Below, piece after piece: positions 8,911 to 17,117 of a DNA stretch of 64,000 nucleotides; the stretch's first letter is position 1; every line of letters begins with the position of its first letter. The stretch covers positions 21,584-85,583 of the forward strand of contig JASLQO010000015.1 of assembly GCA_030744435.1 (NCBI GenBank), read 5' to 3'. The notes beneath the pieces are model-generated. The model was not told the origin of the DNA. It did no database searches and saw only the letters and a list, made by a program, of their open reading frames with translations. The DNA is from JASLQO01 sp002327525. GTDB taxonomy: Bacteria > Pseudomonadota > Gammaproteobacteria > Pseudomonadales > Azotimanducaceae. The position numbers and the translations under genes were made by a program.

Positions 8911-10011
8911 ATGAACGATCTGATCACGGGCTGGCGCGAAACGGCCGGCTGGGAAGTGGAAGTGTTCGCCATCGTGTTCGCCACGGGTGTGGTTCATCTG
9001 CTGGCGCGAATCATGATGCGGCATCTGGCGCGCCAGTTGGAGAAGACCCAGGCCGTGTACGACGATGCGTTGGTCGATTCCGCGCGCAAGCCCCTGGCGT
9101 TCGCGATCTGGATCATCGGCGTGAGTTGGGCGGCGGAGGTGGCCGGGCGCGTCAATGGCGGCGGGGGTGTATTCGCCTATATCGACGACCTGCGCAACGT
9201 GAGCATTTTGCTGATGATGATGTGGTTCGCCCTACGCTTCATCAAGTTCGTCGAAATCCACATCAGCGATCAGGGTTACCGCAATAAGCCAGTAGACCGA
9301 ACGAGCGTCATTGCCATCGGACGCTTGTTGCGAATCTCGATCGTCATCACGGGTACCCTGATGGTGCTGCAGGCGCTGGGATTCAGCGTCACCGGCCTTC
9401 TGGCATTTGGCGGCATCGGTGGTGCGGCTGTGGGTTTTGCCGCCAAGGATTTGTTGGCCAACTTCTTCGGCGCACTGATGATATTTCTTGACCGGCCGTT
9501 TTCGGTCGGCGATTGGATCTGCTCCCCCGACCGTGATATCGAAGGCACGGTTGAGGAGATTGGCTGGCGTCTGACGCGAATCCGTACTTTCGATCAGCGG
9601 CCGTTGTACGTGCCAAACTCCGTGTTCACGACGCTGGCGGTGGAGAATCCGTCGCGCATGCTCAATCGTCGTATATACGAGACCATTGGCATTCGCTATG
9701 ACGATGTTCACGCGCTACCCGCCATCGTCGCCGATGTAGAGAACATGCTCAAAGAACACGCGGCCATCGACCAGCAGAAAACGCTGATGGTCAACTTCAA
9801 CGCGTTTGGCGCATCCTCCCTCGATTTCTTCGTCTACACCTTCACCAGGACAACCGCGTGGGCCGAGTATCACGAGATCAAACAGGACGTGCTGTTTCGT
9901 ATCTCCGAGATCATCACGGATCATAGCGCCGAGATCGCCTTTCCCACCCAGACACTCCTGTTGGCTGAACCTGAGCAGGACGTGCCCGCGAGCGACCGGC
10001 CGTCAGCGTGA
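8911..10011 (+). CDS. MscS-family small-conductance mechanosensitive channel
   Basis: 366 residues. Several N-terminal membrane helices precede the pore-lining TM3, GGIGGAAVGFAAKDLLANFF, typical of MscS with glycine and alanine packing. The cytoplasmic beta domain follows (FLDRPFSVGDWI ... GTVEEIGWRLTRIRTFDQRP, YVPNSVF). These channels open under membrane tension to release solutes in hypo-osmotic shock. The length fits the YbdG/YnaI-like subgroup with extra N-terminal helices. The stop overlaps the GTG of hpt (GTGA), so the gene is probably co-translated with purine salvage genes, an association with no obvious functional logic. Confidence 0.93.
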   Translation: MNDLITGWRETAGWEVEVFAIVFATGVVHLLARIMMRHLARQLEKTQAVYDDALVDSARKPLAFAIWIIGVSWAAEVAGRVNGGGGVFAYIDDLRNVSILLMMMWFALRFIKFVEIHISDQGYRNKPVDRTSVIAIGRLLRISIVITGTLMVLQALGFSVTGLLAFGGIGGAAVGFAAKDLLANFFGALMIFLDRPFSVGDWICSPDRDIEGTVEEIGWRLTRIRTFDQRPLYVPNSVFTTLAVENPSRMLNRRIYETIGIRYDDVHALPAIVADVENMLKEHAAIDQQKTLMVNFNAFGASSLDFFVYTFTRTTAWAEYHEIKQDVLFRISEIITDHSAEIAFPTQTLLLAEPEQDVPASDRPSA

Positions 10012-10565
10012 ATTCCCAGCGGGCCACGCGGGCACTTGCACGGGCGCGAGTGTTGGTGAGTGCGCAAGAGGTCGAGGCAGCCGTCGATCGGGTATCGGTT
10101 CGTGTTTCGGCGATGCTGCGTCATTCGAATCCCGTCGTCCTGTGCATACTCCAGGGTGGCTATGCCTATCACGCGCAATTGTGCCAGCGGCTGCGGTTCC
10201 CACTCGAGACCGGATATCTGCACGTGAGCCGCTACGGCGAAAACACCACAGGCGGAGCGTTGCACTGGCGCGCGCGGCCGTCGCTGGATGTCGGCGATCG
10301 CACCGTGCTGGTCGTAGATGACGTGCTCGACAAGGGAGTAACCCTCGCCGTGGTCATCGATGCGTTGAAAGAAGCGGGTGCGCGAAAGGTCTTTTCGACG
10401 GTGCTGGTGAGCAAGGACGTGGCTGATCGGGAGCGCCCGGGCATTGACTTTGTGGCGCTGCACTGTCCGGATGAGTATCTGTTCGGCTGTGGAATGGATT
10501 TTCGTGGCTACTGGCGCAATCTGCCGGAGATATACGCGCTACCCGCCGACCTGGAGCACCCGTAA
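10008..10565 (+). CDS. hpt: Hypoxanthine-guanine phosphoribosyltransferase
   Basis: 185-residue type I phosphoribosyltransferase with the PRPP loop VLVVDDVLDKGVTL. It carries Lys where many homologues have Thr (DDVLDKG, a variant I recall from this gene neighbourhood). LQGGYAYHAQLCQRL is the upstream phosphate-binding loop. It converts hypoxanthine or guanine plus PRPP to IMP or GMP. The GTG start overlaps the MscS stop, and the TAA stop overlaps the next ATG by one base. Pairing with methylthioinosine phosphorylase makes sense, since that enzyme releases hypoxanthine, the substrate here. Confidence 0.9.
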   Translation: MNSQRATRALARARVLVSAQEVEAAVDRVSVRVSAMLRHSNPVVLCILQGGYAYHAQLCQRLRFPLETGYLHVSRYGENTTGGALHWRARPSLDVGDRTVLVVDDVLDKGVTLAVVIDALKEAGARKVFSTVLVSKDVADRERPGIDFVALHCPDEYLFGCGMDFRGYWRNLPEIYALPADLEHP

Positions 10566-11299
10566 TGAGGCGCATTGCCGTCATTGGCGGATCGGCGCCC
10601 GTTCCCTTGTCCGGCTCTGCTCAAGGTAAGTCGGAAACGCCGTCGACACCCTATGGAGATCCGTCCGCGCCCATTCATTGCTTTCGAAGTGGCGCAATGG
10701 ACGTGCTCTCGCTATCACGGCACGGCCCCGGCCACCGCTACACACCGCATCAGATCAACTACCGGGCCAACGTGTGGGCGTTACGCGAACTCGGCGCCGA
10801 AGGCGTGATTGCAACGTTTACCGTAGGTGGCATAAGTGCCGCGCTCACACCCGGGACACTGGTTCTGCCGGATCAGGTCATCGACTATACGTGGGGACGT
10901 GCGCATACCTTCGATCTGCCCGGCGAACGGCATGTCGAGTTTTCTGATCCCTTCGATGAAGGGCTGCGGCGCTGGCTTGCCGCAGGGGCTGGCCACTCGG
11001 GACTCGAAGTCGTTCTCGGGGGCACGTACGGCGCCACCCAGGGCCCGCGGTTGGAAACCGCGGCCGAGATCGACCGCCTGGACGGGGAGGGCTGTTCGGT
11101 GGTTGGTATGACGGCGATGCCGGAAGCCGCGCTTGCCCGGGAACTGGACCTGCCTTACGTGGCCTTGTGCCTCGTGGTCAATCCCGCGGCGGGACGGGGT
11201 GCGATCGACCGCGAAGATTGGGCGCAGGTGGGAGAGCGTGGTATGCGCCAGGTGGCCGCACTAATCGAGCGTTGTCTGGAACTCGGTCCAGGCGGCTGA
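10565..11299 (+). CDS. mtiP: S-methyl-5'-thioinosine phosphorylase (MTAP/MTIP family)
   Basis: 244-residue purine nucleoside phosphorylase-family enzyme with RHGPGHRYTPHQINYRANVW, TQGPRLETAAEI, VGMTAMPEAALARELDLPY and VVNPAAG. It aligns by eye with the P. aeruginosa methylthioinosine phosphorylase (PA3004) that I remember, which sits in the same csiV-mfd neighbourhood. The reaction is methylthioinosine plus phosphate to hypoxanthine plus methylthioribose-1-phosphate. The upstream hpt can recycle the hypoxanthine. Methylthioadenosine as substrate cannot be excluded from sequence. The 3' end overlaps csiV (convergent) by 39 bp. Confidence 0.85.
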   Translation: MRRIAVIGGSAPVPLSGSAQGKSETPSTPYGDPSAPIHCFRSGAMDVLSLSRHGPGHRYTPHQINYRANVWALRELGAEGVIATFTVGGISAALTPGTLVLPDQVIDYTWGRAHTFDLPGERHVEFSDPFDEGLRRWLAAGAGHSGLEVVLGGTYGATQGPRLETAAEIDRLDGEGCSVVGMTAMPEAALARELDLPYVALCLVVNPAAGRGAIDREDWAQVGERGMRQVAALIERCLELGPGG

Positions 11300-12382
11300 C
11301 AGAGCCTCGCTGGGGTGTAGTGGGTCGATGCGAACGATCACACCGAATTTGGGGTGGTCGAGATAGTGGAGTTCGCCGCTGCGCATACGTCTGCGTTCAT
11401 CCATGACCATTCCCAGCTCGAGCCAGTCTCCGGGCGGAGACCAGTCTGGCCCACCGTCCGCCTCCAGACTGACGGGCAGCAAACCGAGTGCAGGCTCGCG
11501 ATACACCAGATTTGCGTGAAAGTGCAGATACCGGCCAATGGTGACAGCGAGGGTACCCTCGAGTTGGAACACATCGTCCATCGGCAGACCGTATTGTATG
11601 AGCAGGGGGTCGGGGGCTCCTCGAGGTGGCACGGGCTGGATCCAGCCTGCGTGCATCAGCACTGAATAGGCGCTGCGCGCGCCGATACGAGCGGCCATAT
11701 CGCTCATGACGAGTGATTGCCGAGGCCGAAGCGCGAAGCTCGACGCCATCAGTGCGGTCTCGAAATGCTCGAGAGCCCCGATCCAGAGTTCCTCTACTGT
11801 GGGCGGCTGGGGTGGTGGTTCGATATCGATCACCACCTCCAAGGAGGGTGCCCCCGGAGAGATTTCGACGGCGATGATTTCATCGTCCGGCACCAAATCG
11901 TCGAGCGCTGCGTCTCCCCGTGCGCCGCTTCCCACGGCTTCGCTCTTCGTATCGGCCTCCGGGGTTTCGACCAGCCCGGGCTCGATATCCGGTGTCGTCC
12001 CCGGCTCTTCTCCCTGCGGGATTACCAGAGCGGGATCAATCTCCAGCGGCTCGCTCGGCTCCGCCGGCGAGATATCGTGCAGCGGCAGAGCCAGTAACTC
12101 GAGTGTGGGATCATCCAGGTCGTATCCGGCGCCTGCATCGCGCCCGGCGAGTGTGCGAACATCGGCCGGCAGCGACGGCAGTGTTGCCAGCGCCAGCTTC
12201 TCCTCAGTAGTTGCCTCCAGCACCGCGGGCCGCTGCAGGACGATCACCTCCACGGCGTACCATTGCCAGGTAAGGTGGTCTTCGAGCTCTTCGGCCCCGA
12301 TCGCCTCGATCGCCCATGAGGCGCAAGCGCACAGAGCGAGAATCGAGCGGTGCGCTGGTCTGATATGGTGGGATTGGCTCAT
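11261..12382 (-). CDS. csiV: CsiV-family periplasmic protein
   Basis: 373 residues with a signal peptide (about residues 1-29) and the conserved opening WYAVEVIVLQRP. It ends with a domain rich in family motifs (LEGTLAVTIGRYLHFHANLV, DPLHPSEALSAAW). Vibrio CsiV binds peptidoglycan and supports muropeptide signalling. The middle (about residues 100-210) is a long acidic, Pro/Glu-rich low-complexity linker. The ATG overlaps the mfd stop (ATGA), so it is the second gene of an mfd-csiV unit, the arrangement known in related bacteria. Its end runs 39 bp into mtiP on the other strand. Confidence 0.85.
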   Translation of the reverse strand: MSQSHHIRPAHRSILALCACASWAIEAIGAEELEDHLTWQWYAVEVIVLQRPAVLEATTEEKLALATLPSLPADVRTLAGRDAGAGYDLDDPTLELLALPLHDISPAEPSEPLEIDPALVIPQGEEPGTTPDIEPGLVETPEADTKSEAVGSGARGDAALDDLVPDDEIIAVEISPGAPSLEVVIDIEPPPQPPTVEELWIGALEHFETALMASSFALRPRQSLVMSDMAARIGARSAYSVLMHAGWIQPVPPRGAPDPLLIQYGLPMDDVFQLEGTLAVTIGRYLHFHANLVYREPALGLLPVSLEADGGPDWSPPGDWLELGMVMDERRRMRSGELHYLDHPKFGVIVRIDPLHPSEALSAAWTEFQTTLD

Positions 12383-15300
12383 CCCTGAACCGCCCGCGCG
12401 GGCTCTGCGGGCGCCAGTTTCGCGAGCAGCTTATCTGCAAAGCGCAACCGTTGTTCGAAATCGGTTAGTTCACGGGTGACGCGCAGCACGTTGCCGCCAT
12501 CCATACGATAGGTCGCGGGTTCGCTCTGTACCAGACGCACGAGCGCGAAGAGGTCGACGCTGGTGTCAGGGGAGAATTCAAAGCGCCCGCCGTGCTCGCC
12601 GAGATCGATACGACGAATGCCCTGCGCTTCTGAACTCAGCTTGAGCTCGGTGGTGCGAAACAGGTGCTTTACGGGCTCCGGCAGAAGACCGAAGCGGTCG
12701 ATCATCTCGACGCGCAACTCGTCGAGATCAGTGCTGCCGGCTGCATTGGCAATGCGTTTGTACATGATGAGTCGTGAGTGTACGTCAGGAAGATAGTCCG
12801 ACGGAATGATCGTAGCGGCGTGCAGGTTGACCTCCTGGCTGACGGGCTCAAGCGGCTCGTCTGCACTGGGCGTGCCACCCGCGCGAATGGTTTTGACAGC
12901 TCGGTTGAGCAGGTCCATGTACAGGGAGAAGCCAACCGACTCGATCTGCCCCGATTGTTCGTCACCCAGTAATTCGCCGGCGCCGCGTATCTCCATGTCG
13001 TGCGTGGCGAGGGTAAAGCCCACACCGAGCTCACCGGCTGCCTCGATGGCCTCCAGACGTTTCACGGCATCAGCCGTCATCGCCTTGGGATGCGGTGTCA
13101 GGAGATAGGCGTAAGCCTGATGATGCGACCGGCCGACCCGCCCGCGCAACTGGTGTAGCTGCGCGAGACCGAATTTGTCCGCGCGCTCTATGATGATCGT
13201 ATTGGCATTGGGAATGTCGATACCCGTTTCGATGATGGTAGTGCATACCAGCACGTTCAACTGACGATGGTAGAAGTCGTTCATCACCGACTCGAGCGCC
13301 CGTTTGGGCATCTGTCCGTGTCCTACACCGATGCGTGCCTCCTCCACCAGATCGCGCAGCTGCGCAGCGCTTTGTTCGATGGTGCGGACTTCGTTGTGAA
13401 CGTAGAACACCTGGCCGCCGCGCAATAGTTCCCGGCTGATGGCCTCGCGGATGATGTGGTTGCGCTTCTGTTGGACGAACGTCTTGATCGAAAGCCGCCG
13501 GGCAGGCGGGGTGGCGATGATGGAGAGGTCGCGGATGTTGTTCATTGCCATGTTCAGCGTGCGCGGGATCGGCGTGGCGGTCAGAGCGAGAACGTCGACC
13601 TCCGCGCGTAGGCTGCGCAGGCGTTCTTTCTGCCGCACACCGAATCGGTGTTCCTCGTCGATGATCACGAGCCCCAGTTCCTTGAAACGAAAAGAGGGTG
13701 AGAGCAATTTGTGTGTTCCGATCAGGATGTCGATCTTCCCCGTGCTCATGCGCCGTTGAACGTCGGCCACCTGGGCATCCGAACGAAGCCTCGAGACGAC
13801 TTCGATCTGCACCGGCCAGTCAGCGAAACGATCGCGAAAGGTCTCGAAGTGCTGCTGGGCGAGCAGAGTCGTGGGCACCAGCACGACCACCTGGCGTGCG
13901 TTCTGCGCGACTACGAATGCGGCACGCATCGCGACCTCTGTCTTGCCGAATCCAACGTCACCGCAAATCAGCCGGTCGGTAGCCTGGCTGGAGGCGAGAT
14001 CTCCCAGTACCACGTCGATGGTCTGCTGCTGATCTGGGGTCACCTCGAACGGAAACTGCTCCGCGAAGTGCCGATACTCGGCCGCGTCGTTCTGAAAAGC
14101 GAAAGATTCGGTGCTGGCACGCCGTGCGTATATATCCAGTAATTCGGCCGCCACGTCGACCACGCGCTCCGCCGCGCGGCGCTTCGCTTTTTCCCACTGA
14201 TCCGAGCCGAGACGGTGCAGCGGCGCCAGTGCCTCGTCGGCCCCGGAGTATCGGCTGATCAGGTGCAGAGCGGTGACGGGGACGTAGAGTCTGGCTTCCT
14301 CGGCGTACTCGAGTGTGAGAAATTCGTTCTCGTGGCCGTCGATGGATAGAGTTTGCAGACCACGGTAGCGGCCGATGCCGTGCTCGATGTGGACCACCGG
14401 AGCCCCGATGGAAAGCTCGGTCAGATTGCGGATGATCTGATCGGGATCGATGACCCGATCGGCGGATACGGTCTCGACAGCGCGCGTGCCCAGGATCTGG
14501 CTCTCGCTGATGACGATGAATTGCGGCAGCCACAGACTCTGTGCAAGCGGCGCGGTGGTGATTCCGAGCGGCGCGGCGGACTCAAGAAAGCTCACCAGAT
14601 CCGCGAATTCGGTGGGTCGCAGATCCGCACGAGCGAGAAACTCGTACAGGAGTTCGCGCCGTCCGGCCGTTTCGGCCGTGAACAGAATCGGTGTGCCGAT
14701 ATTGTCGTGCACGAATCGCACTAATGCCGCCGCCGGTTGCTTCAATCGCACATTGGCTTGCAGATCCGGGAGTTCTCGCGCATCGAACACGTGTTCGTGG
14801 CGTTGGTAGTCCTCGACGATGACGCGCGGGTGGGCCGTCATCGCGGCGTTGAGTTCCTCTACGGACAGGTATAGCTGGCTGGGGTCGAGAATGGGACGTT
14901 CGATGTCGTGGCGGAGACTCTCGTGGCGTGCGGCGATGCTCTGGGTGAACTGGGTGGCGGCTTCCTGAACACCCGCCTCCAACACGATGGTGACATTCGC
15001 TGGCAGATAGTCGAACAGGCTGGCGGTGTTTTCGAAGAAGAACGGCAGGTAGTACTCGATGCCCGCGGGCGCGAGTCCGGAGGAGACATCCTGATAGACG
15101 GAACAACGTCTGTGATCACCCTGAAAGCTGTTGTGCCAACGATCGCGAAAACGTGCGATGGCGTCTGCTTCCAGCGGAAACTCACGCGCCGGCAACATGC
15201 GGACCTCGCTGACCTGTTCGACCGTGCGTTGGCTGTCGGGATCGAACAGACGCAGTGAGTCGATCTCGTCGTCGAACAAATCGATCCGTATCGGAAACTC

Positions 15301-15837
15301 TGATCCCATGGGATAGATGTCGAGTAAAGACCCGCGGGCAGCATACTCGCCGCGGTTCGCAACCGTTTCCTGAGCGCGGTAACCGGCCGCTTCCAGCATG
15401 AGCCGACGCCCGTCGATGTCGAATTTGTCGCCCACCCCCAGATCGAGGATGTGCCCGGCGACATAAGAAACGGGACACAGCCGATGCATGAGCGTGGTGA
15501 CGGGTACCACGAGGATGCCGTGGTGCGTTTGCGGCACGCGCGCGAGGGCGAGCAGACGCTCTGAAATGATGTCCTGATGAGGAGAGAACGCGTCGTAGGG
15601 CAAGGTTTCCCAATCGGGGAAATGCAGGGGTTCGTCGAGATCGGCTGCAAAGAAGGACAGCTCGTCCAGAGTACTGTTCGTACGGTTGGTGCTGCGCGTC
15701 ACGATCAGCGTCAGACCGTCGAAGGTGCTCGCCGCCACAGCTGTGTAATAGCCCAGGGCCGCCCCCGGCAGATGCCGCCAACCGAGTCTCTGTCCCGCGG
15801 ACGGGAGTGGGACCTGTGGATGAATGGGCGCGGACAC
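12379..15837 (-). CDS. mfd: Transcription-repair coupling factor
   Basis: 1152-residue Mfd. The UvrB-like N-terminal module (DWETLPYDAFSPHQDIISER) is followed by the RNA polymerase-interacting region (GAPVVHIEHGIGRYRGL). The SF2 translocase has Walker A GDVGFGKTEVAMRA, the DEEH box IIDEEHRFGVRQKERL and the TRG/RecG-type motif QLRGRVGRSHHQAYAYL. A C-terminal D7-like domain closes the protein. It dislodges stalled RNA polymerase and recruits UvrA to the lesion. Full family length; the downstream csiV is translationally coupled. Confidence 0.97.
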   Translation of the reverse strand: MSAPIHPQVPLPSAGQRLGWRHLPGAALGYYTAVAASTFDGLTLIVTRSTNRTNSTLDELSFFAADLDEPLHFPDWETLPYDAFSPHQDIISERLLALARVPQTHHGILVVPVTTLMHRLCPVSYVAGHILDLGVGDKFDIDGRRLMLEAAGYRAQETVANRGEYAARGSLLDIYPMGSEFPIRIDLFDDEIDSLRLFDPDSQRTVEQVSEVRMLPAREFPLEADAIARFRDRWHNSFQGDHRRCSVYQDVSSGLAPAGIEYYLPFFFENTASLFDYLPANVTIVLEAGVQEAATQFTQSIAARHESLRHDIERPILDPSQLYLSVEELNAAMTAHPRVIVEDYQRHEHVFDARELPDLQANVRLKQPAAALVRFVHDNIGTPILFTAETAGRRELLYEFLARADLRPTEFADLVSFLESAAPLGITTAPLAQSLWLPQFIVISESQILGTRAVETVSADRVIDPDQIIRNLTELSIGAPVVHIEHGIGRYRGLQTLSIDGHENEFLTLEYAEEARLYVPVTALHLISRYSGADEALAPLHRLGSDQWEKAKRRAAERVVDVAAELLDIYARRASTESFAFQNDAAEYRHFAEQFPFEVTPDQQQTIDVVLGDLASSQATDRLICGDVGFGKTEVAMRAAFVVAQNARQVVVLVPTTLLAQQHFETFRDRFADWPVQIEVVSRLRSDAQVADVQRRMSTGKIDILIGTHKLLSPSFRFKELGLVIIDEEHRFGVRQKERLRSLRAEVDVLALTATPIPRTLNMAMNNIRDLSIIATPPARRLSIKTFVQQKRNHIIREAISRELLRGGQVFYVHNEVRTIEQSAAQLRDLVEEARIGVGHGQMPKRALESVMNDFYHRQLNVLVCTTIIETGIDIPNANTIIIERADKFGLAQLHQLRGRVGRSHHQAYAYLLTPHPKAMTADAVKRLEAIEAAGELGVGFTLATHDMEIRGAGELLGDEQSGQIESVGFSLYMDLLNRAVKTIRAGGTPSADEPLEPVSQEVNLHAATIIPSDYLPDVHSRLIMYKRIANAAGSTDLDELRVEMIDRFGLLPEPVKHLFRTTELKLSSEAQGIRRIDLGEHGGRFEFSPDTSVDLFALVRLVQSEPATYRMDGGNVLRVTRELTDFEQRLRFADKLLAKLAPAEPARAVQG

Positions 15838-15924
15838 GTATATTCCGGTGTTGGGCGAGGGCGCGTATTCTACGTGGGTGAGAGAGCGATTCGTAGCATT
15901 TGCACGACTTCCGCGGCCCTGCCG

Positions 15925-16902
15925 ATGAGCCCTGGTTCGGCGGCGATACTGTTGTTGCTTGTCGCGGCGTTGAGTTTCGCGGTCGGGGTCTGGTATGGCG
16001 GTAATCTCGGGTTCGTGCGGCCGCAGAGTTCCAGCCCGACGGTCGAGGCTGCCGTGGCCGAGCCTAGCAAAAGCGCGCCGGCCGCAGTGCGGCCGGTGGC
16101 GCTAGTGAACGGCAGGCGCTGGTCTGCCCTCGAGGTGTAGCTCACCGAACACCGGGCCGAGCTCTCTGCGGGTGCGCGCCGCGGTGAGACGAGGGCGATG
16201 CTCGATGCACTGGAAGAGGCTGCGCCGATGCATGCACCCGCGGTTGGCCGTGTGCTCGCGCGTTACCTCGACATCGTAGTGGACGACGTTCGCGCCGTAA
16301 TGTTGCTCGCCCGGGTCTGCGAAACCCGGCATCAGCGACGACGAGCGCTCGCTGTGTTGATCGACGCTGCGGAGTTCACGGGCGGTGCGGATGGTGATGT
16401 GATAGAGGAACACATAGCACGGCTGGCGGGGCGTTACGCGGAGGAGTTGCGCGAGACCGGTGCGCGAGATCGCCTCGTCTCGTTTTATGAATACATGGTG
16501 ACAGTGCGAGCGCACCAGGATGCCTATCGTGTTGGCTGGATTCGCGCGCTCGGGGCTGGCGGTGGAACGCCAGGGTGCGATGATGCTCACCGAAGCGCTG
16601 GCCAACGGGCAGTTCGTGCGACTAATGATGGATACGGGTGCGAGTCATAGCGCTCTGACGACCGAGCGGCTGCGCCGGCTCTGGGTGCACGCCGTCTTCG
16701 ACGCGATGTACGCGTCATGACGGCTGGCGGTGTGGTGGACGTACCGATGTTCGAACTACGCGAACTGAGCGTGGCCGGACGCACGTTCGAGGCTTTCGAG
16801 GTGCTCGCACTCGACGATCTCCCCGCTGGAGTAGACGGGCTGCTGGGCATGGACGTTCTCGACGGCTTCAGCTGGCCGGGTACGGGCGCCGCGCCGCGGT
16901 AG
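15925..16902 (+). pseudogene. Degenerate retropepsin-like aspartic protease with N-terminal membrane anchor
   Basis: A broken reading frame. The first part (ATG 15925) has a membrane segment, SAAILLLLVAALSFAVGVWY, and stops at a TAG at 16138. The same frame then continues as a helical, TPR-like region (LDALEEAAPMHAPAVGRVLA ... ALAVLIDAAEF). Around 16540-16560 it shifts by one frame into a retropepsin-type active site, VRLMMDTGASHSALTTERL. Around 16690-16716 it shifts again into FELRELSVAGRTFEAFEVLA and GVDGLLGMDVL, the distal half of the fold. One nonsense and two frameshift lesions make it non-functional unless the sequence is wrong. The start is uncertain because the first frame is open further upstream. 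Confidence 0.75.
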
Positions 16903-17117
16903 TTCGGCGGTCAGACGGGTAGCGCGTAGGGACGCAACGTGCTAAAGTTCGCCCCACTTTTGGCCTAAAAAACGTAACGATCACGGGGAGTTGGAGTGCG
17001 ATTGCGGGTTATGTGCGAACTTGCGACGGGCAGCTGTGTGCGTGCGATCCTGCCGATTTGCCACGACCGGTTGCACAAGGCTGCAAATAGGGTCGCAAAA
17101 AAAATCGCAGTTTAGAG
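16903..17117. other. Leader region of the kor operon, no gene seen
   Basis: 215 bp with no convincing ORF. It has an A-rich run just before korC and several copies of a TGCAA/CGCAA-like word between 17068 and 17123. A promoter for korCAB must lie here or upstream, but I cannot pick a reliable -35/-10 pair. Confidence 0.4.

Noticed and set aside
11706..12479. 257-codon + strand frame, Ser/Gly rich
   Set aside because: It is antisense to the low-complexity part of csiV and the end of mfd; the serine-rich sequence mirrors the acidic linker.
16138..16140. TAG in the retropepsin-like gene as a readthrough codon
   Set aside because: Two further frameshifts follow downstream, so readthrough would not rescue the protein.
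15577..16140. 187-codon ORF starting inside mfd
   Set aside because: The first 100 or so codons are antisense to the mfd 5' end. Only the part from 15925 belongs to the retropepsin remnant.
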